Assembly (NCBI RefSeq): GCF_046156175.1
Contig: NZ_JAYLVL010000001.1
Location: 940,211 to 1,004,210, forward strand
Direction of reading: 5' to 3'
DNA from: Lacisediminihabitans sp046156175
Lineage (GTDB): Bacteria > Actinomycetota > Actinomycetes > Actinomycetales > Microbacteriaceae
DNA: 64,000 bases
This document shows, one piece after another, positions 26,153 through 35,222 of this stretch. How positions within the stretch are numbered: the first letter of the stretch is position 1; every line of letters begins with the position of its first letter. A program made the position numbers and the translations under genes. The notes below the pieces were generated by a model. It had not been told where the DNA came from. It ran no database searches and worked only from the letters and a program-made list of their open reading frames with translations.

Positions 26153-27349
26153 ATGATTCGTCATGTCGTCAATGCTGTGATGCGACCGTTCATCGGGTTG
26201 TGGTTGCACCACTCCGTCAACTCTTGGGAGCGCTCGCCCTCGCCCGTTGACTCGCCGACAGTGCACGGCGCGGGCGTGGATGCCGTGCGGGTGCTGCTGA
26301 GCGGCAGCGGAATTGCTGCCGGCTACGGCACTGTCACCCACGATCTCGGCTTCGCCGGGCAGCTCGCCCGCCGGCTCGCGGTGCTGAGCGGTCGGGCCGT
26401 CGACATCGAGATTCGCGTGTCGACCACCATGACGGCCAAGAGCTGCGCCGCCGAGCTGGCATCCCTTGCTCTCGATCGCTTCGACGCGATAGTCCTTGTC
26501 GTTGGCACGGTGGAGGCTTTCGAACTGGCATCGACCGGGTCCTGGCGACGAGACATCGCGGAGCTTCTCGAGATCGTGCGCAGGAAGTCCGCGGCCGGAG
26601 CTGAGATCTTCGTCGTATCGATGCCGATGATCGGCTCGGCGACGCTCTTCCCCGACGCGTTCAATTCCCTCGTGCAGTACCAGTCCCGGCAATTCACCGC
26701 GATCACCGCGGAACTCGTGGCGGATGAGCCGCACTCGAGCGTCATCAGACTCGACGACTTCGAGACCCTCCGCTCGACCGGCACAGCCAGTGCGGAACGC
26801 TGGGCGTCGCTCGCCGCCCCACCCATCAGTGAGGTGCTGCGCAATCCCAGCGAGGTTCGACCCGAGGCCCGGGTCGTCGACGAGACGGAGCGGCAACTTT
26901 CGCTCGACTCCCTGGCCATCCTCGACTCCGACCCCGGCGAGGCCTTCGACCTGATCGCCTCAATCGCGCGCGACCTTTTCGATGTGCCGATGGCCGCGAT
27001 CACCTTCATCGACGACGACAGGCAGTGGACGAAGTCTGCCGTCGGATTCGTCGGCTCCGTCATCCCTCGACAGGAAGCCTTCTGCAACGTCACGATCGAG
27101 GAACCGCGACACTTCGTGATCGAGGACACACGTGACGACGCGCGATTCGCCGATGGTCCGCACGTCACCGGGCCGGGCGGAGTGAAGTTCTACGCCGGGT
27201 ACCCGATCGAAGCTCCCGACGGCCACCGCGTCGGCGCCCTCTGCGTGATGGATGACGCACCGCGACGCTTCAGCGACGCCGAGGCCGCGCTCCTCAGGAA
27301 CCTCGCCCTGCGTGTGCAGGAGCTGCTCTGGGTGGGAGCGCGGCCGTAG
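26153..27349 (+). CDS. GAF-domain protein with degenerate SGNH-hydrolase-like N-terminus
   Basis: 398 residues. Residues about 40-215 follow the layout of an SGNH/GDSL hydrolase: VRVLLSGSGIAAGYGT in place of the GDS block, and IVLVVGTVEAF in place of GxND, whose Asn is missing. Catalysis is therefore doubtful. Residues about 240-395 form a GAF domain (AFDLIASIARDLFDVPMAAI, FCNVTIEEPRHFVIEDTRDD, FYAGYPIEAPDGHRVGALCV), a small-molecule or redox sensor fold. No output domain (kinase, cyclase, HTH) is attached, so it may signal through a partner. Single gene; function unknown. Confidence 0.65.
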   Translation: MIRHVVNAVMRPFIGLWLHHSVNSWERSPSPVDSPTVHGAGVDAVRVLLSGSGIAAGYGTVTHDLGFAGQLARRLAVLSGRAVDIEIRVSTTMTAKSCAAELASLALDRFDAIVLVVGTVEAFELASTGSWRRDIAELLEIVRRKSAAGAEIFVVSMPMIGSATLFPDAFNSLVQYQSRQFTAITAELVADEPHSSVIRLDDFETLRSTGTASAERWASLAAPPISEVLRNPSEVRPEARVVDETERQLSLDSLAILDSDPGEAFDLIASIARDLFDVPMAAITFIDDDRQWTKSAVGFVGSVIPRQEAFCNVTIEEPRHFVIEDTRDDARFADGPHVTGPGGVKFYAGYPIEAPDGHRVGALCVMDDAPRRFSDAEAALLRNLALRVQELLWVGARP

Positions 27350-27460
27350 TCGGGGTGTTCTGCTCGGTTATGTGACGTCGTCGTCGACCCAGTCGAAGGT
27401 TCTGGTGACACGGCTTTCCCCGAGTCGGCCTTCCTCGTCGGCAGAAAAAACCGGCGGCGA

Positions 27461-29575
27461 CTAAGAGCCCGCAGTCTCCACCAGATGGATGAGCACTCCC
27501 TGCTCGGGATTCAGCACGGGCATGGGAAGACCGACCTCGGCGAGGAACCGCCCCGTCGCGGTGAATCCGTCCGGGATCCAGCTGACGTTGCCTCGACTCC
27601 CATAGGGAGAGGTTGCGGAGGGGAAGACCACCTTCACCTCATAGCTCGTGTCGGGGTTCAGTCCGGGGAATCCCGCCCGGCCCGGCACCTCGTCGAAGGA
27701 GGTGGCGACACTGACGAAGGAGAAGATCGCCTCCGAACCATCCTGGGCGACCGACCCTCCCAGCAGGTATGCCGGGTCGACGAGGTCGGCATGCACCGCA
27801 CTGCCGGAGTGGATCAGCGCGCGGTGTTTCTTGTAGAGCGCTACCGCTTCGCTGAGCTCGAGAAGGTCAGACTCGGTGAGGGTGCGCACATCCCACTCGA
27901 TGCCGAAGTGGCCGAACATCGCTGTGATCGCCCGGAACGACAGCGAATGCGTGCGAGCCGTCGTGTGGGAGGTGGTGGGCCCCACGTGGGTTCCCACGAG
28001 TTCCGGGGGCAGGATCGCCTTCGTCCAGCGTTGGATGGTCTGCCTCTCGAGAGCATCGTTGCAGTCGGACGCCCAGACCCGGTCGGTGCGTTCGAGGATG
28101 CCGAGATCGACCCGAGCACCGCCGGACGAGCAGCTTTCGATCTCCACCTCTGGATGCGCGCGACGGAGCGCGTCGATCAACCGGTAGGCGGCGAGAGTCT
28201 GCTCGTGGACCGAGGGCGCTCCTTCGTGCCCCATCTCGGTGAGATCGCGATTCTGATCCCACTTGAGGTAGGAAATCGCGTTGTCGGTGAGCAGCGCGTC
28301 GAGACGATCGAAGATGTAGGCGAAGGCATCCGGATTCACCAGGTCGAGCACCTGCTGGTGGCGCCATTCGACCGGGGTGCGCCCGAGGCCGGCACCGCTG
28401 ACCCAGTCGGGATGCGCACGAATCACATCGGAATCCTCGTTCACCATCTCCGGTTCCACCCACAGGCCGAACTGCATACCCCGGGAGCGCACCGCGTCGA
28501 TCAGCGGGGTGAGGCCCTGAGGCCAGACGTCGTCGTCCACGTACCAGTCGCCGAGCCCCGCCTTGTCGTTTCGACGGTGACGGAACCAGCCGTCGTCGAG
28601 CACGAAGCGCTCGACACCCAGAAGCTCCGCCCGATCCGCGAGCTCGACCAGACTGTCGAGGTTGTGGTCGAAATACACCGCTTCCCACGTGTTGAGCACC
28701 ACCGGACGCACGGCCGAGGGATGCTGCGCGCGCGCGCGGAGCCAGCGGTGGAAGGTATCGGTCACTCCGTCGAGCCCACGGGAGGAGAAGGAGGCGTAGG
28801 TCCAGGGCGTCTCATACGAATCACCCGCGGCCAGCACGATCTCCCCGGAGCCCAGCAGCTCGGCGTTGCCGATCAGTGCCGGGCCCGTGGGGGTCTTCTC
28901 CACCACCGTGACGCGGTTGCCGCTGAATCCGAAATGCGTGGCCCAGACTGCGCCGGAACGGTTGCCGAAGCCGGCAGTCCCCACCGCAGTGAACAGGGAC
29001 GAATCGTGGCCGGGGCGGCCGTGACGGTACTCGCGCAGCCAGGTCCCCTGCCGCACTGACTGGCGCTGCGGATGCTGTTCCCGGCACCAGCGACCGGTGA
29101 GGTCCAGAATCTCCGCCGCACCGAGACCGGTGGGCAGCGTGGTGCTCAGCGACTGGAGGGCATAGTCCTCCGTGCCCACGTTCGTGAGGGTGCTGCGGAT
29201 TCGCAGCATCCCCTCCTGCCCGAGGTGGAACTCCACGGTGAGGGAGAGACCGGCGGCTTCGTCGGCCAGGGTGACCTCGTGTCCGTCGGGGGCGAGGGCG
29301 CGGGCTGCGGTGGTCACCAGCGCGGCAGAGAACGCCCGGCCCCCCGAACGGTGGCCCTCGAGGGCGGGTCGACCGCGCCATCCGCTCGATGCTTGCGGCA
29401 CGAGATGTTGGGCATGCGGATCGTCGAGCGCGGAGTGGGCGACCGGCCCGGCGGAAAGCACCGCCGGGATCGCGTCGCCCAGGTCGGCTCCCCAGTGCAC
29501 GATGACCGGAGTTTCACCCGACAGGTCGAGCACGAACGCCGATCCCCCGCCCCTCAGGTTGACGATGTCGCTCAC
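27461..29575 (-). CDS. GH36-family alpha-galactosidase
   Basis: 704 residues from the GTG at 29573-29575. It removes terminal alpha-1,6-galactose from raffinose-type sugars or melibiose. The N-terminal beta-sandwich is followed by the (beta/alpha)8 barrel; motifs are RFVLDDGWFRHRR, nucleophile D440 in YLKWDQNRD, ESCSSGGARVDLG and acid/base D504 in WASDCND. Length fits GH36 and there is no signal peptide, so cleavage is cytoplasmic after uptake. Last gene of a LacI - binding protein - permease - permease - enzyme operon. No clear Shine-Dalgarno precedes the start. Confidence 0.93.
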   Translation of the reverse strand: MSDIVNLRGGGSAFVLDLSGETPVIVHWGADLGDAIPAVLSAGPVAHSALDDPHAQHLVPQASSGWRGRPALEGHRSGGRAFSAALVTTAARALAPDGHEVTLADEAAGLSLTVEFHLGQEGMLRIRSTLTNVGTEDYALQSLSTTLPTGLGAAEILDLTGRWCREQHPQRQSVRQGTWLREYRHGRPGHDSSLFTAVGTAGFGNRSGAVWATHFGFSGNRVTVVEKTPTGPALIGNAELLGSGEIVLAAGDSYETPWTYASFSSRGLDGVTDTFHRWLRARAQHPSAVRPVVLNTWEAVYFDHNLDSLVELADRAELLGVERFVLDDGWFRHRRNDKAGLGDWYVDDDVWPQGLTPLIDAVRSRGMQFGLWVEPEMVNEDSDVIRAHPDWVSGAGLGRTPVEWRHQQVLDLVNPDAFAYIFDRLDALLTDNAISYLKWDQNRDLTEMGHEGAPSVHEQTLAAYRLIDALRRAHPEVEIESCSSGGARVDLGILERTDRVWASDCNDALERQTIQRWTKAILPPELVGTHVGPTTSHTTARTHSLSFRAITAMFGHFGIEWDVRTLTESDLLELSEAVALYKKHRALIHSGSAVHADLVDPAYLLGGSVAQDGSEAIFSFVSVATSFDEVPGRAGFPGLNPDTSYEVKVVFPSATSPYGSRGNVSWIPDGFTATGRFLAEVGLPMPVLNPEQGVLIHLVETAGS

Positions 29576-29621
29576 GCGATGGCGCCGTCGGTGGGAAGAC
29601 GAGACGTGTGAGTGAGCATTC

Positions 29622-30542
29622 TCATCCCTTACTGGCCCCGAGCGTCAGCCCGGCGACGAATTGGCGCTGGAGAGCCAGGTAGATGATCAGGGTGGGGATG
29701 ACAGTGATGATCGCCCCGGCGGCGAGCAGATTGTAGTTGGAGAGGAACTGACCCTGCAGGTTGTTGAGCCCGGTGGTCACCGGCAACTTGTTGCCGCTCT
29801 GGATGAAGAGCAGCGGCCAGAAGTAGTCGTTGTAGATGAAGATGACCTCGAGCGTGCCCAGCGCCGCGAGGGCCGGCCGGGTCAGGGGCATGATGATCGA
29901 CCAGTACTGGCGCCAGACACCCGCGCCGTCGACGAACGCGGCCTCTGTCAAGTCTGCGGGCAGAGCCTTCATGTAGTTGGAGAGCACGAAGGTGCAGAAG
30001 CCCACCTGGAACGCCGTGTTCACGGCGATGACCGCGAAGTAGGTGTTGAGGAGGTTGCCCGAATCACTGATGCTGTACGGCAGCTCGAAGTGCTTGAACA
30101 TCTCGAACAGGGGTGCGGCGAGCACCTGGGGGGGAAGCAGGTTGCCGGCCGTGAACATGATGAGAAGGGTGATGTTGAACTTCCAACTGAACCGGCTCAC
30201 CGCGAACGCCATCATCGACGCGAAGAGCAGGGTGAGCACCACCGTCGGCACCACGAGGATCGCCGAGTTGGTGAAAAGCGTGGCGAAGCCACCCTGGTTC
30301 CAGGCCGTGATGAAGTTGTCGAAGTTGAAGGCACCGCTGAAGTTGAAGTAGCCGTACTTGTCGGTGTCCGCCTTCGGCCTGAGCGCCGTGAAGATCGCCC
30401 AGGCCAGCGGAATCAGCCACAGGATGGACATGATGATGAGGAACAGGTGGATGCCGTAGCGAGGGCGCGTGATCGAACCGACCTTGGCCGACGAACCCGA
30501 TCGTGCGGGGGCCGCTGGCTTCCGCGTGGTGACTGTAGACAT
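29622..30542 (-). CDS. Carbohydrate ABC transporter permease (MalG-type)
   Basis: 306 residues with six hydrophobic segments. The EAA loop that docks the ATPase reads TEAAFVDGAGVWRQYWSIIMPLTRP in sense (17+ residues; key residues EAA...G...P). MalG-type C-terminus ending ASKG. Its start overlaps the stop of the preceding permease by one base. With its partner it forms the membrane channel for an alpha-galactoside importer. No ATPase gene lies in the cluster, so a shared MsiK-type ATPase elsewhere is likely. Confidence 0.92.
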   Translation of the reverse strand: MSTVTTRKPAAPARSGSSAKVGSITRPRYGIHLFLIIMSILWLIPLAWAIFTALRPKADTDKYGYFNFSGAFNFDNFITAWNQGGFATLFTNSAILVVPTVVLTLLFASMMAFAVSRFSWKFNITLLIMFTAGNLLPPQVLAAPLFEMFKHFELPYSISDSGNLLNTYFAVIAVNTAFQVGFCTFVLSNYMKALPADLTEAAFVDGAGVWRQYWSIIMPLTRPALAALGTLEVIFIYNDYFWPLLFIQSGNKLPVTTGLNNLQGQFLSNYNLLAAGAIITVIPTLIIYLALQRQFVAGLTLGASKG

Positions 30543-31495
30543 TAGGCGTCCTTCTTGAAGGTGCGACTGAGGTAGATGACGATCGGCACGAGGGAGACCA
30601 CAAGCAGGATCACGGCGAGGGCGGAACCGACACCGATCACCTGGCCCTCACCGACGAGGTTCTTGATCACGAGCACGCTGAGCAGCTCGAGGCCGTTGGT
30701 TCCCCGGTTGATGATGTAGACGATGTCGAAGGCACGCAGCGACTCGATGATCGTGATCACGACGATCACGATGTTGATCGGACGCATCACGGGGAAGACC
30801 ACCCGGAAGAAGGTCTGCACGGCGTTCGCCCCGTCGAGCGACGCCGCCTCGCGGAGGGATGGATCCACTCCCTTGAGGCCCGCCAGATAGAGGATCATGA
30901 CGTAGCCGGCGTGCCGCCACGTCGCGGCGATCAACGCGGCCCAGATGTTGATGTTGGAGTCGCCGAACCAGTCGATCGCCCTTGGCGTACCCGAGGTGCC
31001 GAGAAGGAAGTTCAGCAGGCCGTTGTTCTGGGAGTAGAACAGCTGCCAGATCACGCCGATCAGCACGAGCGAGAGCATGACCGGAGCGAAGAAGATGCTC
31101 TGGTAGATGCGGGTGCCGCGGATGTTCTGGTCGAGCAGGATCGCCAGCAACAGCCCGATGGGCGTAGCGATCACGGCGAGGAAGACCAGCCAGAGCACGT
31201 TGTGCTGCAGGGCGGGCCAGAAGTCGGGGTAGTCCCGGAAGACATAGGTGTAGTTGGCGACACCATTGGCGTGGATGTCGGAGAAGGCGAGCCCGTTCCA
31301 TCGCACGAACGACAGGAAGACCGACAGCACCGTGGGGATCCAGATCAACACCGCCTGGATGAGGGTGGGGATCGCCACCATAATGCCGAGAACGATCTTG
31401 TCCCGACGGGAGAGCAGGCTGTAGCGGCGGCGGAGCCGGCCAGGAGAGGTGACTCTCCTGGCCGGAGCCGATGCGCCGAGTGTGGTGTCGGCCAT
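30542..31495 (-). CDS. Sugar ABC transporter permease (MalF-type)
   Basis: 317 residues. A cytoplasmic basic N-terminus (RRVTSPGRLRRRYSLLSRR) is followed by six membrane segments. The EAA motif begins REAASLDGANAVQTFFRVVF. Heterodimeric partner of the MalG-type permease; located directly after the binding-protein gene (12-nt gap) on the minus strand. Confidence 0.92.
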   Translation of the reverse strand: MADTTLGASAPARRVTSPGRLRRRYSLLSRRDKIVLGIMVAIPTLIQAVLIWIPTVLSVFLSFVRWNGLAFSDIHANGVANYTYVFRDYPDFWPALQHNVLWLVFLAVIATPIGLLLAILLDQNIRGTRIYQSIFFAPVMLSLVLIGVIWQLFYSQNNGLLNFLLGTSGTPRAIDWFGDSNINIWAALIAATWRHAGYVMILYLAGLKGVDPSLREAASLDGANAVQTFFRVVFPVMRPINIVIVVITIIESLRAFDIVYIINRGTNGLELLSVLVIKNLVGEGQVIGVGSALAVILLVVSLVPIVIYLSRTFKKDA

Positions 31496-31507
31496 GATGT
31501 CTTTCTC

Positions 31508-32815
31508 TTACTGGGCGGCGTACAGCGCTTTTGCCTGCGCCTCGAGGTTGGCAGTGTCGATCGTGCCGTCCTTCAGGAAGCCCTGGAGCGCGGGGATCAT
31601 GACGTTGTTCGCCATTGCCGGCAGCGCATCCCGGTCGAAGAACTGGCTGATCGACTTGGCGTTGCCGATGACATCCGCGAGCTTCTTGTTGAATTCGCTG
31701 TATCCAGAGGTGTCGGCGCCCTTCGCCGTCATGAGGTTCGACTTGTCCACCGAGAAGTACGCCTCCTGGCCGGCCGGCGTGCCCATGAACTGCAGCAGAG
31801 CCTTCGCGGCGGGGTTGCTCCCACCTTTCTTCGAGAGCATGAGGCCGTCGATCGGGGCCTCGACCGCGGTCGTGCCCTCCACGGCGATCTCCGGGAACGG
31901 GAAGAAGTCGATGTCCGCGAGCACGGTGGCATCGGTGAACTGCTGGGTCACGAAGGAGCCGAGCAGGTACATGCCGGCCTTGCCTTCACCGAGCAGCTGG
32001 GCACCCTCCTGCCACGTGAGTCCGAGGGCGTTCTCCGACTGGTAGGGCAGCAGCTGCTTCCAGTTGTCGAAGACGTCCTTGACCTTCTTCTGGTCCCAGG
32101 ACTCTTTGTGAGCCGTGAGGTCCATGTGGAACTTGTAGCCGTTGGTGCGCATGTTGATGTAGTCGAACGTGCCCATCGCGGGCCAGCCGTCCTTATCCGC
32201 GAACGAGATCGGCACGAGTCCATCGGCCTTCATCTGCTTGGCGAGGGTGATGAGGTCGTCGAACGTGGCCGGGACGGTGTAGCCCTTGGCCGCCCAGACG
32301 CTCTTGCGGTAGAAGAAGCCCCAGGGGTAGTTGTAGTTCGGCACGAAGTACTTCTTGCCGTCGTCGGCGGTAGAGGCCTTGGTGAGACCCTCGCTGAAGT
32401 TGCCACCGATCTTGTCCCACACGTCGTCGATCGGAGCCGCGAGGCCCTTGCCGGCGTAGTAGCGCATGCGGTAACCGGCGAACCAGGTGAACGAGTCATC
32501 CGGGCTGCCCTGCAGGTAGGTGTTGATGTTGTTCTGGAAGTCGTTGTGCGCGACGGTGTTGGTGGTCACCTTGTCGCCGGTCTTCTTCTGGAAGGCTTCG
32601 ACGACTGCCGCGTAGGCGCGCTTCGGCACGTCGTCGGAGGCGCCTGATCCGAAGGTGGTGGTCTTCGATCCGCTCGAAGACGGGGTGCTGCCGCCGGGGC
32701 TGCAGGCTGCCAGCATGCTGATTGCTGCCACGCCCACTCCGCCCGAGAGCAGTGCGCGCCGGTTGAGCTGGCTGCTGCTGATGTTTCCGAGAACGCTCAA
32801 CTTGTCTGAGGTCAT
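31508..32815 (-). CDS. Sugar-binding lipoprotein of the alpha-galactoside importer
   Basis: 435 residues from the ATG at 32813-32815, RBS AAAGGAG. The N-terminus has a twin-arginine-like stretch (LNRRALLSGGVGVAA) ending in lipobox LAAC, so it may be exported by Tat and anchored as a lipoprotein. The remainder is a family-1 solute-binding protein (TFDYINMRTNGYKF, AVEAPIDGLMLSKKG). It captures the sugar at the outer membrane face and delivers it to the two permeases downstream. Confidence 0.9.
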   Translation of the reverse strand: MTSDKLSVLGNISSSQLNRRALLSGGVGVAAISMLAACSPGGSTPSSSGSKTTTFGSGASDDVPKRAYAAVVEAFQKKTGDKVTTNTVAHNDFQNNINTYLQGSPDDSFTWFAGYRMRYYAGKGLAAPIDDVWDKIGGNFSEGLTKASTADDGKKYFVPNYNYPWGFFYRKSVWAAKGYTVPATFDDLITLAKQMKADGLVPISFADKDGWPAMGTFDYINMRTNGYKFHMDLTAHKESWDQKKVKDVFDNWKQLLPYQSENALGLTWQEGAQLLGEGKAGMYLLGSFVTQQFTDATVLADIDFFPFPEIAVEGTTAVEAPIDGLMLSKKGGSNPAAKALLQFMGTPAGQEAYFSVDKSNLMTAKGADTSGYSEFNKKLADVIGNAKSISQFFDRDALPAMANNVMIPALQGFLKDGTIDTANLEAQAKALYAAQ

Positions 32816-33010
32816 CGTTATTACTCCTTTGTAATGTGCCGTGCTGTGAAAATCAGGACAGGTACAGACTGGCCCTCGTGACAGGCGTTTCGCTAGGGAC
32901 GATCTTCCTCACGCGCGTCGGGGACCGGTCGGTGCGTCCAATATACGCCCGTGGAGCCCTCTCGTCTACACCAGTAGATTCAACACGCGAAAACTCATGT
33001 TCCGGTCGCA

Positions 33011-33047
33011 TAACGATCGATGCGCGGCAGTTGAGCGATCGTTTAAA
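33011..33047. promoter_or_regulatory. Possible LacI-family operator half-sites
   Basis: TAACGATCGA (33011-33020) and, in the opposite orientation, AGCGATCGTTTA (33034-33045) both contain AACGATCG-like cores of the kind bound by LacI-family proteins. The second overlaps the lacI stop. They lie upstream of the binding-protein gene. Tentative. Confidence 0.3.
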
Positions 33048-34068
33048 GCGGGATGCAGCCGCAGGATTGACGGACGATCAGCTCGGCAGTGAATGACCGA
33101 TGCTCGGGTTGAGAAGTGGCCGGCCGGCCGAGGGCGGCGATTGCGGCCCCCGCCATCTCGTCGACGGGCTGACGCATCACCGTGAGGGGCGGCCAGCTGA
33201 ATTCCGACTCCGAAGAACCGTCGAAGGCGACGACGGCCATGGATCGGGGAACATCGATGTGCGCCTCGTGGAGGGCGCGGAGAAGGCCGATTGCCAAGAG
33301 GTCGGAGATCGCGTAGACCGCGGTCGGAGGGTTCGGATCGGTGAGAAGCTGCATGCCGGACTGGTATCCGCCGTTGCGTCCCCACTCCCCTCGCACGACA
33401 GGACCGAGCGGAAGGCCGGCGTCTCGGAGCGCATCCTCCCAGCCCAGCTCACGAGCGGAGGTGGTGAGACCGCCCGGAATCCCGGAGATCAAACCGATGC
33501 GGCGATGTCCGTGCCAGATGAGGTGCTCGACGGCGACCCGGGAAGCTTCCCGAAAGTCGACCCCGACGCTGGAGAATCCCGCGAGCGGTTCGGAACGGTC
33601 GAGCATGACCACTCGCACATTCGCCTCCCGTGCACTGTCGAGATTGGGCTCGTCCTCGGTGCTCCCGAGCAGAAGTCCGTCCACCTGTCTCGCCACCAGC
33701 TTCTGCACCTGCAGGTGCTCCTGGCCCTGCACCAGCGCTGAGTTCGTGAAGATCACCGACAGACCCTTGTCGGTCGCGGCCTTCTCGATCGCCCGCGAGA
33801 ACTCGGCGAAGTAGGGGTTTGCGGTGTCCGACAATACCAGCCCGACGAGCTCGCTCACGCCCAGCTTGAGTGCCCGGGCCGCGGCGTTGGGCCGATAGCC
33901 CAGGCTGCTGATCGACTCGAGTACGCGGGCGCGCGTCGCCGGAGCCACGTTTCGCGGCCCCTCGTTCACGACGTAGCTCACGACGGCGGTGCTGACTCCG
34001 GCGTGATCTGCCACGTCTTTGCGCGTGATCGAGGGGCGATCCTCCCGCAGTGAGGGCATGGCATCCAT
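33043..34068 (-). CDS. LacI-family transcriptional regulator of the alpha-galactoside operon
   Basis: 341 residues from the ATG at 34066-34068; an alternative ATG three codons later (34059) is as likely. The HTH and hinge are classic: ITRKDVADHAGVSTAVVSYV, then GYRPNAAARALKLG. The periplasmic-binding-like sensor domain follows (VGLVLSDTANPYFAEFSRAI, AVYAISDLLAIGLLRALHEA). It lies directly upstream of the binding-protein gene in the same orientation and probably represses the operon until a galactoside or breakdown product binds. Confidence 0.9.
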   Translation of the reverse strand: MDAMPSLREDRPSITRKDVADHAGVSTAVVSYVVNEGPRNVAPATRARVLESISSLGYRPNAAARALKLGVSELVGLVLSDTANPYFAEFSRAIEKAATDKGLSVIFTNSALVQGQEHLQVQKLVARQVDGLLLGSTEDEPNLDSAREANVRVVMLDRSEPLAGFSSVGVDFREASRVAVEHLIWHGHRRIGLISGIPGGLTTSARELGWEDALRDAGLPLGPVVRGEWGRNGGYQSGMQLLTDPNPPTAVYAISDLLAIGLLRALHEAHIDVPRSMAVVAFDGSSESEFSWPPLTVMRQPVDEMAGAAIAALGRPATSQPEHRSFTAELIVRQSCGCIPL

Positions 34069-34180
34069 TTCGGAATCAAGTGAGAGGACGGACTCTCAAC
34101 TTGGCCACATACTACCCTCGCCCCGACGGGGAGCCGGATTACGGATCTATGTCGGCTGAGCATTCGACCACCGGCTGAAT

Positions 34181-34213
34181 TACATTGTGCCCAATTTAAT
34201 TGGGGACAATGTA
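34181..34213. promoter_or_regulatory. OhrR operator: 33-bp near-perfect palindrome
   Basis: TACATTGT (34181-34188) and ACAATGTA (34206-34213) are perfect complements, as are CCCAATT (34190-34196) and AATTGGG around a central T. It ends two bases before a TAGCCT -10-like element and 14 bases before the ohrR ATG, so bound repressor would block the promoter. Confidence 0.8.
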
Positions 34214-34214
34214 G

Positions 34215-34226
34215 TAGCCTGATCTC
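34215..34226 (+). promoter_or_regulatory. Leaderless-type -10 element of ohrR
   Basis: TAGCCT (34215-34220), 6 nt, then the ATG at 34227. No Shine-Dalgarno is present. Confidence 0.45.
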
Positions 34227-34673
34227 ATGGCCACGACTGCAGCATCCGCCCCTCGGCTCGACGAGCAGATCTGCTTCGCTCTCTACAGTGCGTCTCGTGC
34301 GCTCACCGCCCGCTACCGGGAACTGCTTGCACCCATCGGCGTCACCTATCCGCAGTACCTCGTGCTGATGGTTCTGTGGGAGCGCGACGCAATGACGGTG
34401 TCGGAATTGGGCGAGCGTCTCCAGCTGGACTCCGGCACTCTCTCACCGCTGCTTCGCCGGCTGGAGAGCACGGGGCTCGTGATTCGCACCCGTCGCAGCG
34501 ACGACGAGCGCGCCGTCGAAGTCACCCTGAGCCCAGCCGGAGCGGCGCTGCAGGAACGATCCGCCGGAATCCCCGAACAGATCTGTGCTTCCACAGGTTT
34601 CGACCTCGAGCACATCGCCGCTCTGCAGTCCCAGGTTACCGAACTGGCCGCGCAGGTGCGCGGCTCCCTCTGA
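34227..34673 (+). CDS. ohrR: OhrR-type MarR-family peroxide-sensing repressor
   Basis: 148 residues. The winged HTH of MarR proteins is clear (LGERLQLDSGTLSPLLRRLE, TRRSDDERAVEVTLS). The OhrR hallmark is the N-terminal sensor cysteine C16 in EQICFALYSASRALT followed by ITYPQYL-like GVTYPQYLVLMVLWE; oxidation of that Cys by organic hydroperoxides releases DNA. A second Cys near residue 126 (QICASTGF) might form a disulfide. It should repress itself and the downstream osmC gene through the upstream palindrome. Confidence 0.9.
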   Translation: MATTAASAPRLDEQICFALYSASRALTARYRELLAPIGVTYPQYLVLMVLWERDAMTVSELGERLQLDSGTLSPLLRRLESTGLVIRTRRSDDERAVEVTLSPAGAALQERSAGIPEQICASTGFDLEHIAALQSQVTELAAQVRGSL

Positions 34674-34747
34674 TCCCCCTCATCCCCACTGATCCCACTG
34701 ACGGGGCGGGCGGACTCGCCGCTCGCCATCACGAAAGAGAGAAATCA

Positions 34748-35188
34748 ATGCCCACTCGCACCGCACGCACCGCATGGAATGGCAGCTTCGAGACCGGCGG
34801 GGGCCAGGTCGAGCTCACCAGCTCCGGCATCGGAACCTACGACGTCTCCTTCCCGAAGCGTTCCTCCGAAGACGCCAACGGATTCACCAGCCCGGAGGAA
34901 CTCCTCGCTGCCGCGCACTCGGCGTGCTACGCGATGCAGTTCTCCGCGGTGCTCGGTGCTGCCGGCGGCACCATCGAAGCCCTCGATGTGAAGGCGGATG
35001 TCTCTCTCGGTGCCGACCCGGCTGGCGGATTCAAGCTGACGGGCATCCACCTCACCGTTCGGGGAGAGGTGACCGGAATCGACAGTGCGACCTTCATCGC
35101 CGCCGCGAACGACGCGAAGTCCGGATGCCCCGTGAGCAAGGCCCTCACCGGCGTCGACATCACGCTGGACGCCCAGCTCGAGGAGTAA
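34748..35188 (+). CDS. OsmC/Ohr-family hydroperoxide reductase
   Basis: 146 residues. OsmC/Ohr enzymes reduce organic hydroperoxides with a reactive cysteine pair, here C60 in AAAHSACYAMQ and C127 in KSGCPVSKAL; both are conserved and correctly placed. The N-terminus TARTAWNGSFETGGGQVEL is OsmC-like rather than classical Ohr. Located 75 nt after ohrR in the same direction, so co-regulated by the OhrR operator. Probably cytoplasmic, using thiol reductants. Confidence 0.92.
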   Translation: MPTRTARTAWNGSFETGGGQVELTSSGIGTYDVSFPKRSSEDANGFTSPEELLAAAHSACYAMQFSAVLGAAGGTIEALDVKADVSLGADPAGGFKLTGIHLTVRGEVTGIDSATFIAAANDAKSGCPVSKALTGVDITLDAQLEE

Positions 35189-35222
35189 CGACTGTTCGCG
35201 CCCCCGCGGGGCCGCGTTCAGA

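Noticed and set aside
30911..32647. A 578-codon + strand frame over the sugar permease and binding-protein genes
   Set aside because: Antisense shadow; its translation is rich in Arg, Glu, His and Val with no motif, while the minus strand has clear transporter motifs.
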